From: Bradyrhizobium sp. C9
Lineage (GTDB): Bacteria > Pseudomonadota > Alphaproteobacteria > Rhizobiales > Xanthobacteraceae
Assembly: GCF_002532045.1 (NCBI RefSeq)
Contig: NZ_NWTG01000001.1
Location: forward strand, 496,001-560,000
Direction: 5' to 3'
Length of the DNA stretch: 64,000 nucleotides
The notes under the pieces were generated by a model. The model was not told the origin of the DNA, made no database searches, and saw only the letters and a program-made list of their open reading frames with translations. How positions within the stretch are numbered: position 1 is the first letter of the stretch; each line of letters opens with the position of its first letter. Shown one piece after another: positions 29,348-37,135 of the stretch. The position numbers were made by a program, and so were the translations under genes.

Positions 29348-29375
29348 CCGGGGCATCCCCGGTGCATGCCCTTTT
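29348..29375 (+). terminator. Leader terminator with competing hairpin ahead of nrtA
   Basis: GGGCAT (29351-29356) pairs with ATGCCC (29366-29371), followed by TTTT. The same 5' bases also pair as CCGGGG (29348-29353) with CCCCGG (29357-29362). The two stems cannot form together. This is the geometry of an attenuator, 84 bases before the nrtA start. Confidence 0.5.
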
Positions 29376-29458
29376 GCGCCCTGCGCGCGTCGCCACCCGA
29401 TGAACGGTGCTCGACGCAAAGACGCAACACCGTAACGCAACGACGCAAAGGACGACCG

Positions 29459-30769
29459 ATGACCAAGCCCAGCAACAAGCCCCCAGGCCGCGCGATCAGC
29501 CGTCGCCAGCTCCTGAAGGCAAGCAGCGGCGCCGCCGCGCTGCTCGCCGCAGCCAAGCTCAGCTTTCCCGCTGGTGCATTCGCGGAAGGCGCGGGTCCGG
29601 AAGTGAAAGGCGCCAAGCTCGGCTTCATCGCGCTCACCGACGCCTCGCCGCTGTTCGTCGCCAAGGAGAAGGGCATCTTCGCCAAATACGGCATGCCCGA
29701 TGTCGAGGTGCAGAAGCAGGCCTCGTGGGGCACCACGCGCGACAATCTCGTGCTCGGCTCCGAGGGCAACGGCATCGACGGCGCGCATATCCTGACCCCG
29801 ATGCCGTATCTGATCTCGGCGGGCAAGGTAACGCAGAACAATCAGCCGACGCCGATGTACATCATGGCGCGGCTCAATCTGAACGGTCAGTGCATCTCGG
29901 TCGGCAAGGAATATGCCGATCTCAAGGTCGGCGTCGACACCACGCCGTTCAAAGCGGCGCTCGAGAAGAAGAAGGCCTCCGGCAAGGCGGTGAAGGCCGC
30001 GATGACTTTCCCGGGCGGCACGCATGATCTGTGGATCCGCTACTGGCTCGCTGCCGGCGGCATCGATCCCGACAAGGACATCGAGACCATCGTGGTGCCG
30101 CCCGCGCAGATGGTGGCGAACATGAAGGTCGGCACCATGGATTGCTTCTGCGTCTGCGAGCCGTGGAATCTGCAGCTCATCCATCAGGACATCGGCTACA
30201 CCGCGATCACGACCGGCGAGCTCTGGGACAAGCATCCGGAGAAGTCGTTCGGCCTGCGCGCGGCCTGGGTCGACAAGAACCCGAAGGCCGCGAAGGCGCT
30301 GCTGATGGCGGTGATGGAAGCGCAACAGTGGTGCGAGAAGGCGGAGAACCGCGAGGAGACCGCGGCGATCTGCGCCAAGCGGCAATGGATCAACTGCCCG
30401 GTCGAAGACATTACCGACCGCATGAAGGGCAAGTTCGACTACGGCACCGGCCGGGTGGTCGAGAACTCGCCGCAGCAGATGCGGTTCTGGAAGGACAACG
30501 CATCCTATCCCTATCAGAGCCACGATCTCTGGTTCCTCACCGAGGATATCCGCTGGGGCAAGTACGAGGCGGGATTCGACACCAAGGCGCTGATCGCCAA
30601 GGTCAACCGCGAGGATCTCTGGAAGGAGGCCGCCAAGGAGCTCGGCGTATCGGACATTCCGGCATCGACGTCGCGCGGCAAGGAGACCTTGTTCGACGGC
30701 AAGGTGTTCGATCCCGCCGATCCTGCCGCTTACCTGAAGTCGCTGTCCATCAAGCGTGTCGACGTCTGA
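29459..30769 (+). CDS. nrtA: Nitrate ABC importer binding protein NrtA
   Basis: A 436-residue receptor with a Tat signal (ISRRQLLKASSGAAALLAAA, residues about 13-32). The mature protein has GAKLGFIALTDASPLFVAKEKGIFAKYG, TFPGGTHDLWIRYWLAAGGIDPDKD and WVDKNPKAAKALLMAVMEAQQWC, which are characteristic of NrtA/CmpA nitrate or bicarbonate receptors. Tat export is usual for this family. The ATG at 29459 is chosen because the Tat motif follows at the normal distance. Bicarbonate or cyanate specificity is possible, but the globin downstream favours nitrate. Confidence 0.88.
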   Translation: MTKPSNKPPGRAISRRQLLKASSGAAALLAAAKLSFPAGAFAEGAGPEVKGAKLGFIALTDASPLFVAKEKGIFAKYGMPDVEVQKQASWGTTRDNLVLGSEGNGIDGAHILTPMPYLISAGKVTQNNQPTPMYIMARLNLNGQCISVGKEYADLKVGVDTTPFKAALEKKKASGKAVKAAMTFPGGTHDLWIRYWLAAGGIDPDKDIETIVVPPAQMVANMKVGTMDCFCVCEPWNLQLIHQDIGYTAITTGELWDKHPEKSFGLRAAWVDKNPKAAKALLMAVMEAQQWCEKAENREETAAICAKRQWINCPVEDITDRMKGKFDYGTGRVVENSPQQMRFWKDNASYPYQSHDLWFLTEDIRWGKYEAGFDTKALIAKVNREDLWKEAAKELGVSDIPASTSRGKETLFDGKVFDPADPAAYLKSLSIKRVDV

Positions 30770-30779
30770 GTTGACCATA

Positions 30780-30799
30780 GGGCCGCGCATGCGCGGCCC
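30780..30799. other. 20-bp perfect palindrome between nrtA and nrtB
   Basis: GGGCCGCGCA and TGCGCGGCCC form a perfect palindrome 10 bases after the nrtA stop. Hairpins at this place commonly protect the upstream binding-protein message and let it be made in excess over the permease. No T-run follows. Confidence 0.6.
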
Positions 30800-30827
30800 G
30801 TCCTTCGACCACGGAGATTTTCATTCA

Positions 30828-31730
30828 ATGTCGATGCCTGCCATGAAGACCGAAGTGTCGGCGGTGGCGATCCCGCAGGCCACAGCCGCGGCGCCGATCG
30901 TGACCATGACGCCGAAGCGCGCCCCGCGCGCCGATACCTACGCAAAGATTGCGAAGGAGACCGCGGCGCGCGTGGTGCCGCCGCTGATCGTGATCGCCTT
31001 GTTGCTGGTGGTGTGGGAGCTGATCTGCCGGCGCGCCGGCTCCAGCCTGCCGCCGCCGTCAAAAGTGTTCAAGGACACCAGGGAGCTGATCCTCGATCCG
31101 TTCTTCGACAATGGCGGCATCGACAAGGGCCTGTTCTGGCATCTCTCCGCCAGCCTTCAGCGCGTCGCCTACGGCTATTCGCTGGCGGCGATCGTGGGCA
31201 TCGGGCTCGGCACGCTGGTCGGCCAGTCGGTCTGGGCGATGCGCGGGCTCGATCCGCTGTTCCAGGTGCTGCGCACCATCCCGCCGCTGGCCTGGCTGCC
31301 GCTGTCGCTGGCGGCATTCCGCGACGGCCAGCCCTCGGCGATCTTCGTCATCTTCATCACCTCGGTGTGGCCGATCATCATCAACACCGCAGTCGGCATC
31401 CGCAACATTCCACAGGACTACCGCAACGTCGCTGCCGTGGTGCAGCTCAATCCGCTGGAGTTCTTCACCAAGATCATGATCCCGGCGGCCGCGCCCTACA
31501 TGTTCACCGGCCTGCGCATCGGCATCGGCCTGTCCTGGCTCGCGATCGTCGCCGCGGAAATGCTGATCGGCGGTGTCGGCATCGGCTTCTTCATCTGGGA
31601 CGCCTGGAATTCTTCGCACATCAGCGAAATCATTCTGGCGCTGTTCTATGTCGGCATCATCGGCTTCGTGCTCGACCGGCTCATTGCGGGCCTCGGCAAA
31701 GTCGTGACCCGCGGCACGGCTGCGAACTGA
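30828..31730 (+). CDS. nrtB: Nitrate ABC importer permease NrtB
   Basis: A 300-residue inner-membrane permease. A Pro/Ala-rich tail of about 50 residues precedes six helices, starting with VPPLIVIALLLVVWELICRRAG. RTIPPLAWLPLSLAAFRDGQPSAIFVIFI and GIGLSWLAIVAAEMLIGGVGIGFFIWDA are typical of the NrtB/SsuC/TauC family. The ATG at 30828 is used because CGGAG lies upstream; further upstream codons overlap the intercistronic hairpin. Confidence 0.87.
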   Translation: MSMPAMKTEVSAVAIPQATAAAPIVTMTPKRAPRADTYAKIAKETAARVVPPLIVIALLLVVWELICRRAGSSLPPPSKVFKDTRELILDPFFDNGGIDKGLFWHLSASLQRVAYGYSLAAIVGIGLGTLVGQSVWAMRGLDPLFQVLRTIPPLAWLPLSLAAFRDGQPSAIFVIFITSVWPIIINTAVGIRNIPQDYRNVAAVVQLNPLEFFTKIMIPAAAPYMFTGLRIGIGLSWLAIVAAEMLIGGVGIGFFIWDAWNSSHISEIILALFYVGIIGFVLDRLIAGLGKVVTRGTAAN

Positions 31731-31742
31731 GGAGGACCGGTC

Positions 31743-32537
31743 ATGCAGGCCTATCTGAAGCTCGATCACATCGACAAGACCTTTACCCGCGGCAGCGCCA
31801 CCACCGAGGTGTTGAAGGACATCAACCTCACAATCGAGAAGGGCGAATACGTCTCGATCATCGGCCATTCCGGCTGCGGCAAGTCGACCCTGCTCAACAT
31901 CGTCGCCGGCCTCACCGGCGCCACCAATGGTGGCGTGCTGCTGGAGAACCGCGAGGTCAACGCGCCGGGGCCGGATCGCGCCGTGGTGTTTCAGAACCAC
32001 AGCCTGCTGCCGTGGCTGACCGTCTACGAGAACGTCAAGCTCGGCGTCGACAAGGTGTTTGCCAGAACCAAGAGCAGGACCGAGCGCGACGCCTGGGTGA
32101 TGCACAATCTCAGCCTGGTGCAGATGGCGCATGCCAAGGACAAGCGACCGAGCGAGATTTCCGGCGGCATGAAGCAGCGCGTCGGCATCGCGCGTGCGCT
32201 CGCCATGGAGCCGAAGGTACTGCTGCTCGACGAGCCGTTCGGCGCGCTCGACGCGCTGACCAGGGCGCATCTGCAGGATTCGGTGATGGCGCTGCACCAG
32301 AAGCTCGGCAATACCATCCTGATGATCACCCACGACGTCGACGAGGCCGTGCTGCTGTCGGACCGCATCGTCATGATGACCAACGGCCCGAGCGCGCGGA
32401 TCGGCGAGGTGCTCGAGGTGCCCCTGGCGCGCCCGCGCAAGCGGCTCGAACTCGCGACCAACCCGGGCTACCTGAAATGCCGGCAGCGCGTGCTCGAATT
32501 CCTCTATGAGCGCCACAGCTTCGTCGAGGCGGCATGA
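31743..32537 (+). CDS. nrtC: Nitrate ABC importer ATPase NrtC/NrtD type
   Basis: A 264-residue ATPase with Walker A GHSGCGKST, Q-loop VFQNHSLLPWLTV, signature EISGGMKQRVGIA, Walker B VLLLDEPFGALD and switch His in THD. The sequence pattern is that of NrtD-like subunits without the extra C-terminal receptor domain found in cyanobacterial NrtC. It starts 12 bases after nrtB with GGAGG upstream. Confidence 0.88.
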   Translation: MQAYLKLDHIDKTFTRGSATTEVLKDINLTIEKGEYVSIIGHSGCGKSTLLNIVAGLTGATNGGVLLENREVNAPGPDRAVVFQNHSLLPWLTVYENVKLGVDKVFARTKSRTERDAWVMHNLSLVQMAHAKDKRPSEISGGMKQRVGIARALAMEPKVLLLDEPFGALDALTRAHLQDSVMALHQKLGNTILMITHDVDEAVLLSDRIVMMTNGPSARIGEVLEVPLARPRKRLELATNPGYLKCRQRVLEFLYERHSFVEAA

Positions 32538-32569
32538 GCAGCGCGTTGCTCACGTGAGAGTTTTTTCTG

Positions 32570-32593
32570 CCTCGCCGCAATGGCGCGGCGAGG
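32570..32593. other. Intercistronic hairpin with hexaloop between nrtC and the globin gene
   Basis: CCTCGCCGC (32570-32578) pairs with GCGGCGAGG (32585-32593) around the loop AATGGC. A T-run (TTTTTT) lies before, not after, the stem, so it is not an intrinsic terminator on the plus strand. It may tune the globin gene's share of the operon message. Confidence 0.5.
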
Positions 32594-32616
32594 AAGCAGC
32601 GTGCACGGAGGCACAC

Positions 32617-33042
32617 ATGACGGAAGACCAGGTCAAGCTCGTCCAAGAGACCTTCGCCAAGGTCGCACCGATCTCGGAGCAGGCGGCGGTCATCTTCTAT
32701 GACCGCCTGTTCGAGGTCGCGCCCGGCGTCAAGGCGATGTTTCCATCCGACATGACCGAGCAGCGCAAGAAGCTGATGGGAACGCTTGCCGTCGTCGTCA
32801 ATGGATTGAGCAATCTGCCGTCGGTGCTTCCGGCCGCGAGTGCGCTCGCCAAGCGTCATGTCGGCTATGGCGCCAAGCCCGAGCATTATCCGGTGGTCGG
32901 CGGCGCATTGCTGTGGACCTTGGAGCAGGGCCTCGGCGAAGCCTGGACGCCTGACGTCGCCGCCGCATGGACCGCAGCCTACGGCACGCTGTCCGGCTAC
33001 ATGATCTCGGAAGCCTACGGCAGCGCGCAGGCCGCCGAGTAG
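32617..33042 (+). CDS. bjgb: Single-domain haemoglobin (Bjgb-like)
   Basis: A 141-residue globin of the Vitreoscilla type. CD1 Phe is at about 42 (VKAMFPSD) and the proximal His at 81 (LAKRHVGYG). NLPSVLPAASALAKRH and PEHYPVVGGALLWTLEQGLG match the family closely. The start has GGAGG 8 bases upstream. In B. diazoefficiens a like globin (Bjgb) is co-encoded with nitrate assimilation genes and helps remove nitric oxide. Here it follows nrtC by 79 bases, but narK, the flavoprotein and nasC are absent. Confidence 0.85.
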   Translation: MTEDQVKLVQETFAKVAPISEQAAVIFYDRLFEVAPGVKAMFPSDMTEQRKKLMGTLAVVVNGLSNLPSVLPAASALAKRHVGYGAKPEHYPVVGGALLWTLEQGLGEAWTPDVAAAWTAAYGTLSGYMISEAYGSAQAAE

Positions 33043-33100
33043 GCGGTCGTCCGAGCTTGCCGCGGAACATCGGTTTCGCTGCGAGCGGAAGCTCTATCCA

Positions 33101-33213
33101 CGTCATTGCGAGCCAACGGGTCGCGCGAACGCGTGCCCGATGACAGGCTCCGTGAAGCAACTCATACCTCCACTTGTCGAGAGATGGATTGCTTCGCTTC
33201 GCTCGCAATGACG
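33101..33213. repeat. Bradyrhizobial-type palindromic repeat
   Basis: The arms CGTCATTGCGAGC (33101-33113) and GCTCGCAATGACG (33201-33213) are perfect 13-bp inverted repeats. The inner part includes ATGGATTGCTTCGCTTCG. It shares its core with the element at 20431-20509 and fills the gap between the globin and SMP-30 genes, so it marks the end of the nitrate unit. Confidence 0.78.
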
Positions 33214-33263
33214 AAAGGATCGATCTATGGTCCCCTCGTTCCGCTAACGGGTGAACCAAAAAA

Positions 33264-34163
33264 ATGATGTTCCTGGAAACGCCGCCGAAACTGATCCCGA
33301 CCGAGGTCTTTTCCGCCGTGCCGGCCGAATTCCGCCGCAAGGTGGCGAGCGAATGGGCCGACGCCAACCGGCCCGGCGCGGTGACCGACTGTTTCATCGA
33401 GGGACCGTCGTTCGATGCGTCAGGCAATCTCTACATCGTCGACATTCCGTTCGGCCGCATCTTCAGGATCGCGCCAGACAGGTCATGGACGCAGGTCGCC
33501 GAATATGACGGCTGGCCGAACGGGCTGAAGATCGATCCGATGGGCCGCATCCTGATCGCCGACTACCGGCACGGGCTGATGGAGCTCGATGTCAAATCGG
33601 GCGAGGTCACGCCGCTGCTGCGTTCGCGCAATTCTGAATCGTTCCGCGGCTGCAACGACCTGCACATCGCCTCGAACGGCGATATCTACTTCACCGACCA
33701 GGGCCAGACCGGGCTGCACGATCCGACCGGCCGGGTCTATCGTTTGAAAACCGGCGGGCAGCTCGACTGCCTGATCGACACCGGCATCAGCCCGAACGGG
33801 CTGGTGCTGGATCCACAAGAGGCGGTGCTGTTCGTCGCCATGACGCGCGACAATGCGGTGTGGCGCGCGCCGTTCATGAAGGACGGCAGCGTGTCCAAGG
33901 TCGGGCGCTTCTGCTCGCTGTTCGGTCCCAGCGGACCCGACGGCATGACAATGGACCAAGCGGGGCGGCTGTTCGTTGCGCACGCCTCGCTCGGCCATGT
34001 GTTCGTGTTCGCGCCGAACGGCGAGTGCGTCGCGCGGATCAAGTCCTGCGCTGGACAAAGCTGCACCAATGTCGCGATCGGCGGCGTCAACCGCGACCGG
34101 CTCTACATCACGGAATCGGTGACGGGCACGGTGCTGGTCGCCGACATCAGCGGGCTCGGCTAG
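33264..34163 (+). CDS. SMP-30/gluconolactonase-family protein
   Basis: A 299-residue six-bladed beta-propeller enzyme. It shows FIEGPSFDASGNLYIVDIPFGRIFRI at the first metal ligand Glu, GWPNGLKIDPMGRILIADYRHGLMELD, GCNDLHIASNGDIYFTDQG and the SPNGLVLDPQ blade with further ligands. Relatives hydrolyse sugar lactones or other lactones. No signal peptide is seen. It ends by overlapping the stop of a convergent FAD monooxygenase by 4 bases. In this aromatic-acid setting a lactone or enol-lactone substrate is possible but unproven. Confidence 0.83.
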   Translation: MMFLETPPKLIPTEVFSAVPAEFRRKVASEWADANRPGAVTDCFIEGPSFDASGNLYIVDIPFGRIFRIAPDRSWTQVAEYDGWPNGLKIDPMGRILIADYRHGLMELDVKSGEVTPLLRSRNSESFRGCNDLHIASNGDIYFTDQGQTGLHDPTGRVYRLKTGGQLDCLIDTGISPNGLVLDPQEAVLFVAMTRDNAVWRAPFMKDGSVSKVGRFCSLFGPSGPDGMTMDQAGRLFVAHASLGHVFVFAPNGECVARIKSCAGQSCTNVAIGGVNRDRLYITESVTGTVLVADISGLG

Positions 34164-35359
34164 GCCGCGACACGGGGCCTTTCCGGGAACGGCGAATCGT
34201 ACAGCCAGGCCAGCTTGTCGCAGAATTGCTCGAGGCTGGTCTCGCGGACCAGCTGGTTGCGCAATTGCGCGTGCACGCCGGATGGATGATAGACATGGGT
34301 GCCGAGTTCGCGGGCCTGCAGCTGAACCCGCGCCGTGCGCATCAGCCGAACCTGCCGGTACTTCTCCAGAGCATCTTCGAAGCGATCCGGCATCTCGCCC
34401 AGCAGCTCGGCGATCCAGACCGCGTCCTCCAGCGCCATGCAGGCGCCTTGGGCAAAGTATTGCAGCATCGGATGCGCGGCGTCGCCGAGCAGCACCGCGC
34501 GCCCGTCAACCCAGCGCTCGATGGGATCGCGATCGCAGGTCACCCACGCCTTCCAGTCCTTGCCATGGTGAATGATCGCCTTGGCGCGGGGATGGACGTC
34601 GCGAAAGCCTTCCAGCACCTCCTCATGGGTGACCGGCTTCGCGGCAAAGGCTTCCGGTGGATCGTTGTGGCAGGTGATGGCGAGGTTGAACACCTTCCAG
34701 CCCGAGAGCGGGTAGTGCACCAGATGGCACTTGGCGCCGGCCCATAGGGTCGCGGCGTTCCAGCGCAGATCCTCCGGCATCTGTTCGGTCGGGATCACCG
34801 ATCGATAGGTGGTATGGCCGGCGATCCGCGGCGGGCCGTCATCGACCATCTGCTGGCGAATCCGAGACCGCAGTCCGTCGGCGCCGATCAAGAGGCAGCC
34901 TGTGATGCGCTCGCCGGATTTGAGCCGCGCGATCACCGTCTCGCCGTCATGGTCGTAGCCGACCACGTCGCAATCGCTGCGTAATGTGATGAGGGGATGC
35001 GCCTCGCAGGCGCGCAGGAAGATGCCATGCAGGTCGCCGCGATGCACCACCGCATAGGGATTGCCGAAGCGCTGGCGGAAATAGCTGGTGAGATCGATGC
35101 TGGTGATCTCCGCGGCGGATATGGCGTCCATCAGCCGCAACTGATCGATGAACACCGCAATCGAGCGGGCGGCATCGCCGAGATCAAGATGGTCGAAGGC
35201 ATGGAAGGCGTTCGGTCCGAGCTGGATGCCGGCGCCGATCTCCTGATAGCGCGGCGCGCGCTCCAGCACGGTGACCTGAAATCCCTTGCGGGCCAGCGCG
35301 ACTGCCGCGGCCAGTCCGCCGATGCCGCCGCCTGCAATGATGATCGGGTCCCTGCGCAT
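34160..35359 (-). CDS. FAD monooxygenase, 3-hydroxybenzoate 6-hydroxylase type
   Basis: A 399-residue single-component flavin hydroxylase. IIIAGGGIGGLAAAVALARKGFQVTVLERA is the dinucleotide fold, GADGLRSRIRQQ the DG motif and GRAVLLGDAAHPMLQYFAQGACMALEDA the GD motif. EQMPEDLRWNAATLWAGAKCHLVHYPL is a pattern I associate with 3-hydroxybenzoate 6-monooxygenases, which make gentisate. It shares strand and a 23-base gap with the MarR gene. It might instead act on a dihydroxybenzoate or resorcinol; no gentisate dioxygenase is nearby. Confidence 0.8.
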   Translation of the reverse strand: MRRDPIIIAGGGIGGLAAAVALARKGFQVTVLERAPRYQEIGAGIQLGPNAFHAFDHLDLGDAARSIAVFIDQLRLMDAISAAEITSIDLTSYFRQRFGNPYAVVHRGDLHGIFLRACEAHPLITLRSDCDVVGYDHDGETVIARLKSGERITGCLLIGADGLRSRIRQQMVDDGPPRIAGHTTYRSVIPTEQMPEDLRWNAATLWAGAKCHLVHYPLSGWKVFNLAITCHNDPPEAFAAKPVTHEEVLEGFRDVHPRAKAIIHHGKDWKAWVTCDRDPIERWVDGRAVLLGDAAHPMLQYFAQGACMALEDAVWIAELLGEMPDRFEDALEKYRQVRLMRTARVQLQARELGTHVYHPSGVHAQLRNQLVRETSLEQFCDKLAWLYDSPFPERPRVAA

Positions 35360-35382
35360 GTCCTCTCCCTGAATTTGTGGCT

Positions 35383-36015
35383 CTATTTCCTCGGTATCTT
35401 GCGCCGGCGGCCGGTACTGCCCTTGACGTCGACTTTGGGCTCGCGCGTCTCTTTCGCCGCCGCCGCCGGCACCTCGATCAGGCCGGCCTCGACCTCCTGC
35501 TCGAGCCGATCGAGATTCTTGTAGAGCTCGACCAGCACCTGCTTGAGCTCGGCCGCTTCCTTTGCCGACATCGCGCCGGTTGCGACTTCCTCATAATGCT
35601 GGGCGATCGGCATCAGCCGGGAAGCCAGCTCGGCGCCCTTGGGCGTCAGCGCGACCTGAAGGCTGCGCTGGTCGTTTTCCGGCCGGTCGCGCGTCAAGAG
35701 GCCGGCGCGGCTCATCTCGGCCACGATGCGCGACAGCGTCGAGACGTCGGCCGACGTCAGCTCGGCAATTTCGCCGAGCCGCAACGGGTGTCCCTGCTCG
35801 GAAAGCGCGGCGAGCACGCGGTACATCGGCAGCGTCAACTTCTCGTGACGGATGACGCGGACGAAGAGGTCGCCCATCCGCACGCCGAGCCGGGCGAGCA
35901 GATAGGGCAGCGAATTCGAAAATCGGTACACGGGCTTAGGTCCTGGCAGGAGAGGTCCGCCCGGAATAGCCGCCGGTCTTCGCATCGGCAACAGTTGCAT
36001 CTCAATTATTTGCAT
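35383..36015 (-). CDS. MarR-family regulator of the aromatic-acid block
   Basis: A 210-residue regulator. The winged helix lies at about 60-125 (LPMYRVLAALSEQGHPLRLGEIAELTSADVSTLSRIVAEMSRAGLLTRDRPENDQRSLQVALTPKG, read in parts). The C-terminus is a long helix plus a basic Lys/Arg-rich tail. It is divergent from the gamma-resorcylate decarboxylase gene and lies upstream of the monooxygenase on the same strand. Loci for gamma-resorcylate breakdown in Rhizobium include a MarR-type repressor, so control by an aromatic acid is likely. The exact start among three nearby ATGs is uncertain. Confidence 0.83.
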   Translation of the reverse strand: MQIIEMQLLPMRRPAAIPGGPLLPGPKPVYRFSNSLPYLLARLGVRMGDLFVRVIRHEKLTLPMYRVLAALSEQGHPLRLGEIAELTSADVSTLSRIVAEMSRAGLLTRDRPENDQRSLQVALTPKGAELASRLMPIAQHYEEVATGAMSAKEAAELKQVLVELYKNLDRLEQEVEAGLIEVPAAAAKETREPKVDVKGSTGRRRKIPRK

Positions 36016-36100
36016 TTACAACTTTATCATTGACAAGTATTTGGACCGGATGTCTTGTCCTGTCAACACGGAAACGCCGCGAGCCGGAAAGGACGACGCC
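36016..36100. promoter_or_regulatory. Divergent promoter region between MarR and decarboxylase genes
   Basis: This 85-base AT-richer gap should hold both promoters and the MarR operator. TTGACA (36030-36035) could be a -35 box for the decarboxylase, but no good -10 follows. TTGCAT occurs twice, 15 bases apart, across the MarR start (35996-36016). A clean palindromic MarR site is not obvious. Confidence 0.45.
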
Positions 36101-37075
36101 ATGCAGGGAAAGATCGCGCTGGAGGAGCACTTCGCCATCGAGGAGACGGTTCGCGACAGCGCCGGGTTCTCGCCCGCCGACGATTGGGTCGAGCTCAAGG
36201 CGCGGCTGCTCGACATTCAGGACCGCCGTCTTGCCGAGATGGATGCCCACGGCATCGAGCTGATGCTGCTGTCGCTCAACGCGCCGGCGATCCAGGCCAT
36301 TCCCGACCGCGGCCGCGCGCTCGAGCTGTCGCGCCGCGCCAACGATTTCCTCGCCGAGCAGGTCGCGCGGCGGCCGCAGCGCTTCCAGGGCCTGGCCGCG
36401 CTGCCGATGCAGGATCCGGAAGCCGCCGCACGCGAGCTCGATCGCTGCGTGAGCGCATTGAAATTCCGCGGCGCACTCGTCAACGGCTTCAGCGAGGTCG
36501 AAGGCCACGACGGCGCGCTCTACTACGACCGCGAGGAGTTCTGGCCGTTCTGGTCCGAGGTCGAGCGCCTCGACGTTCCGTTCTATCTGCATCCGCGCAA
36601 TCCGCTGGCGAAGGATGCCGCGATCTACGAGGGCCATCGCTGGCTGATGGGGCCGACCTGGGCGTTCGGCCAGGAGACCGCGGTGCACGCACTGCGCCTG
36701 ATGGGTTCGGGATTGTTCGACGCCTATCCGCGGCTGCAGATCATCCTCGGCCACATGGGCGAGGGCCTGCCGTATTCGATGTGGCGGGTCGATAATCACA
36801 ACAAGTGGATGCGCGCGCAGAACGTCTATCCGGCCAAGCGCAAGATCGCCGATTACTTCCGGGAGAATTTCTACATCACGACGTCAGGCAATTTCCGCAC
36901 CCAGGCGCTGATCGACGCGATGCTCGAGATCGGCGCCGACCGCATCCTGTTCTCGGCCGACTGGCCGTTCGAGAACATCGACCATGCCGCCGAGTGGTTC
37001 GACGCGGCGACGATCGCCGAAGGCGACCGCATCAAGATCGGCCGCGACAACGCCCGCAGCCTGTTCAAGCTCTAG
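36101..37075 (+). CDS. Gamma-resorcylate (2,6-dihydroxybenzoate) decarboxylase
   Basis: A 324-residue non-oxidative decarboxylase of the amidohydrolase superfamily, turning 2,6-dihydroxybenzoate into resorcinol reversibly. All metal ligands of the Rhizobium enzyme are present at the same numbers: Glu8 and His10 (ALEEH), His164 (FYLHPRNP) and Asp287 (FSADWPFEN), plus active-site His218 (ILGHMGEGLPY). ILSLNAPAVQAIPDR-like and TTSGNFRTQ segments are also conserved. The ATG at 36101 follows GGAAAGG. Regulator and carrier genes flank it. This is one of the firmest calls in the window. Confidence 0.92.
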   Translation: MQGKIALEEHFAIEETVRDSAGFSPADDWVELKARLLDIQDRRLAEMDAHGIELMLLSLNAPAIQAIPDRGRALELSRRANDFLAEQVARRPQRFQGLAALPMQDPEAAARELDRCVSALKFRGALVNGFSEVEGHDGALYYDREEFWPFWSEVERLDVPFYLHPRNPLAKDAAIYEGHRWLMGPTWAFGQETAVHALRLMGSGLFDAYPRLQIILGHMGEGLPYSMWRVDNHNKWMRAQNVYPAKRKIADYFRENFYITTSGNFRTQALIDAMLEIGADRILFSADWPFENIDHAAEWFDAATIAEGDRIKIGRDNARSLFKL

Positions 37076-37135
37076 ACGCGTTTATTTCAACCTGCCGCAG
37101 AGCAGGGCGCAGCATCAGTTGCAATGGAGGAAACC

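Larger units (their letters stand above)
29112..29458 (+). promoter_or_regulatory. 347-base promoter and leader region of nrtABC
   Basis: The gap upstream of nrtA holds a sigma-54-like sequence (29263-29279) and, downstream of it, two overlapping hairpins ending in TTTT (29348-29375). No coding frame is convincing. In bradyrhizobia and Paracoccus, nitrate assimilation genes are controlled by NtrC and by NasT-dependent antitermination in the leader, which this layout would suit. That link is inference. Confidence 0.5.

Noticed and set aside
32570..32593. The AATGGC hexaloop hairpin as a NasT (ANTAR) target
   Set aside because: ANTAR targets are two adjacent short hairpins with hexaloops; only one, with a long stem, is present here, and it lies inside the operon rather than in the leader.
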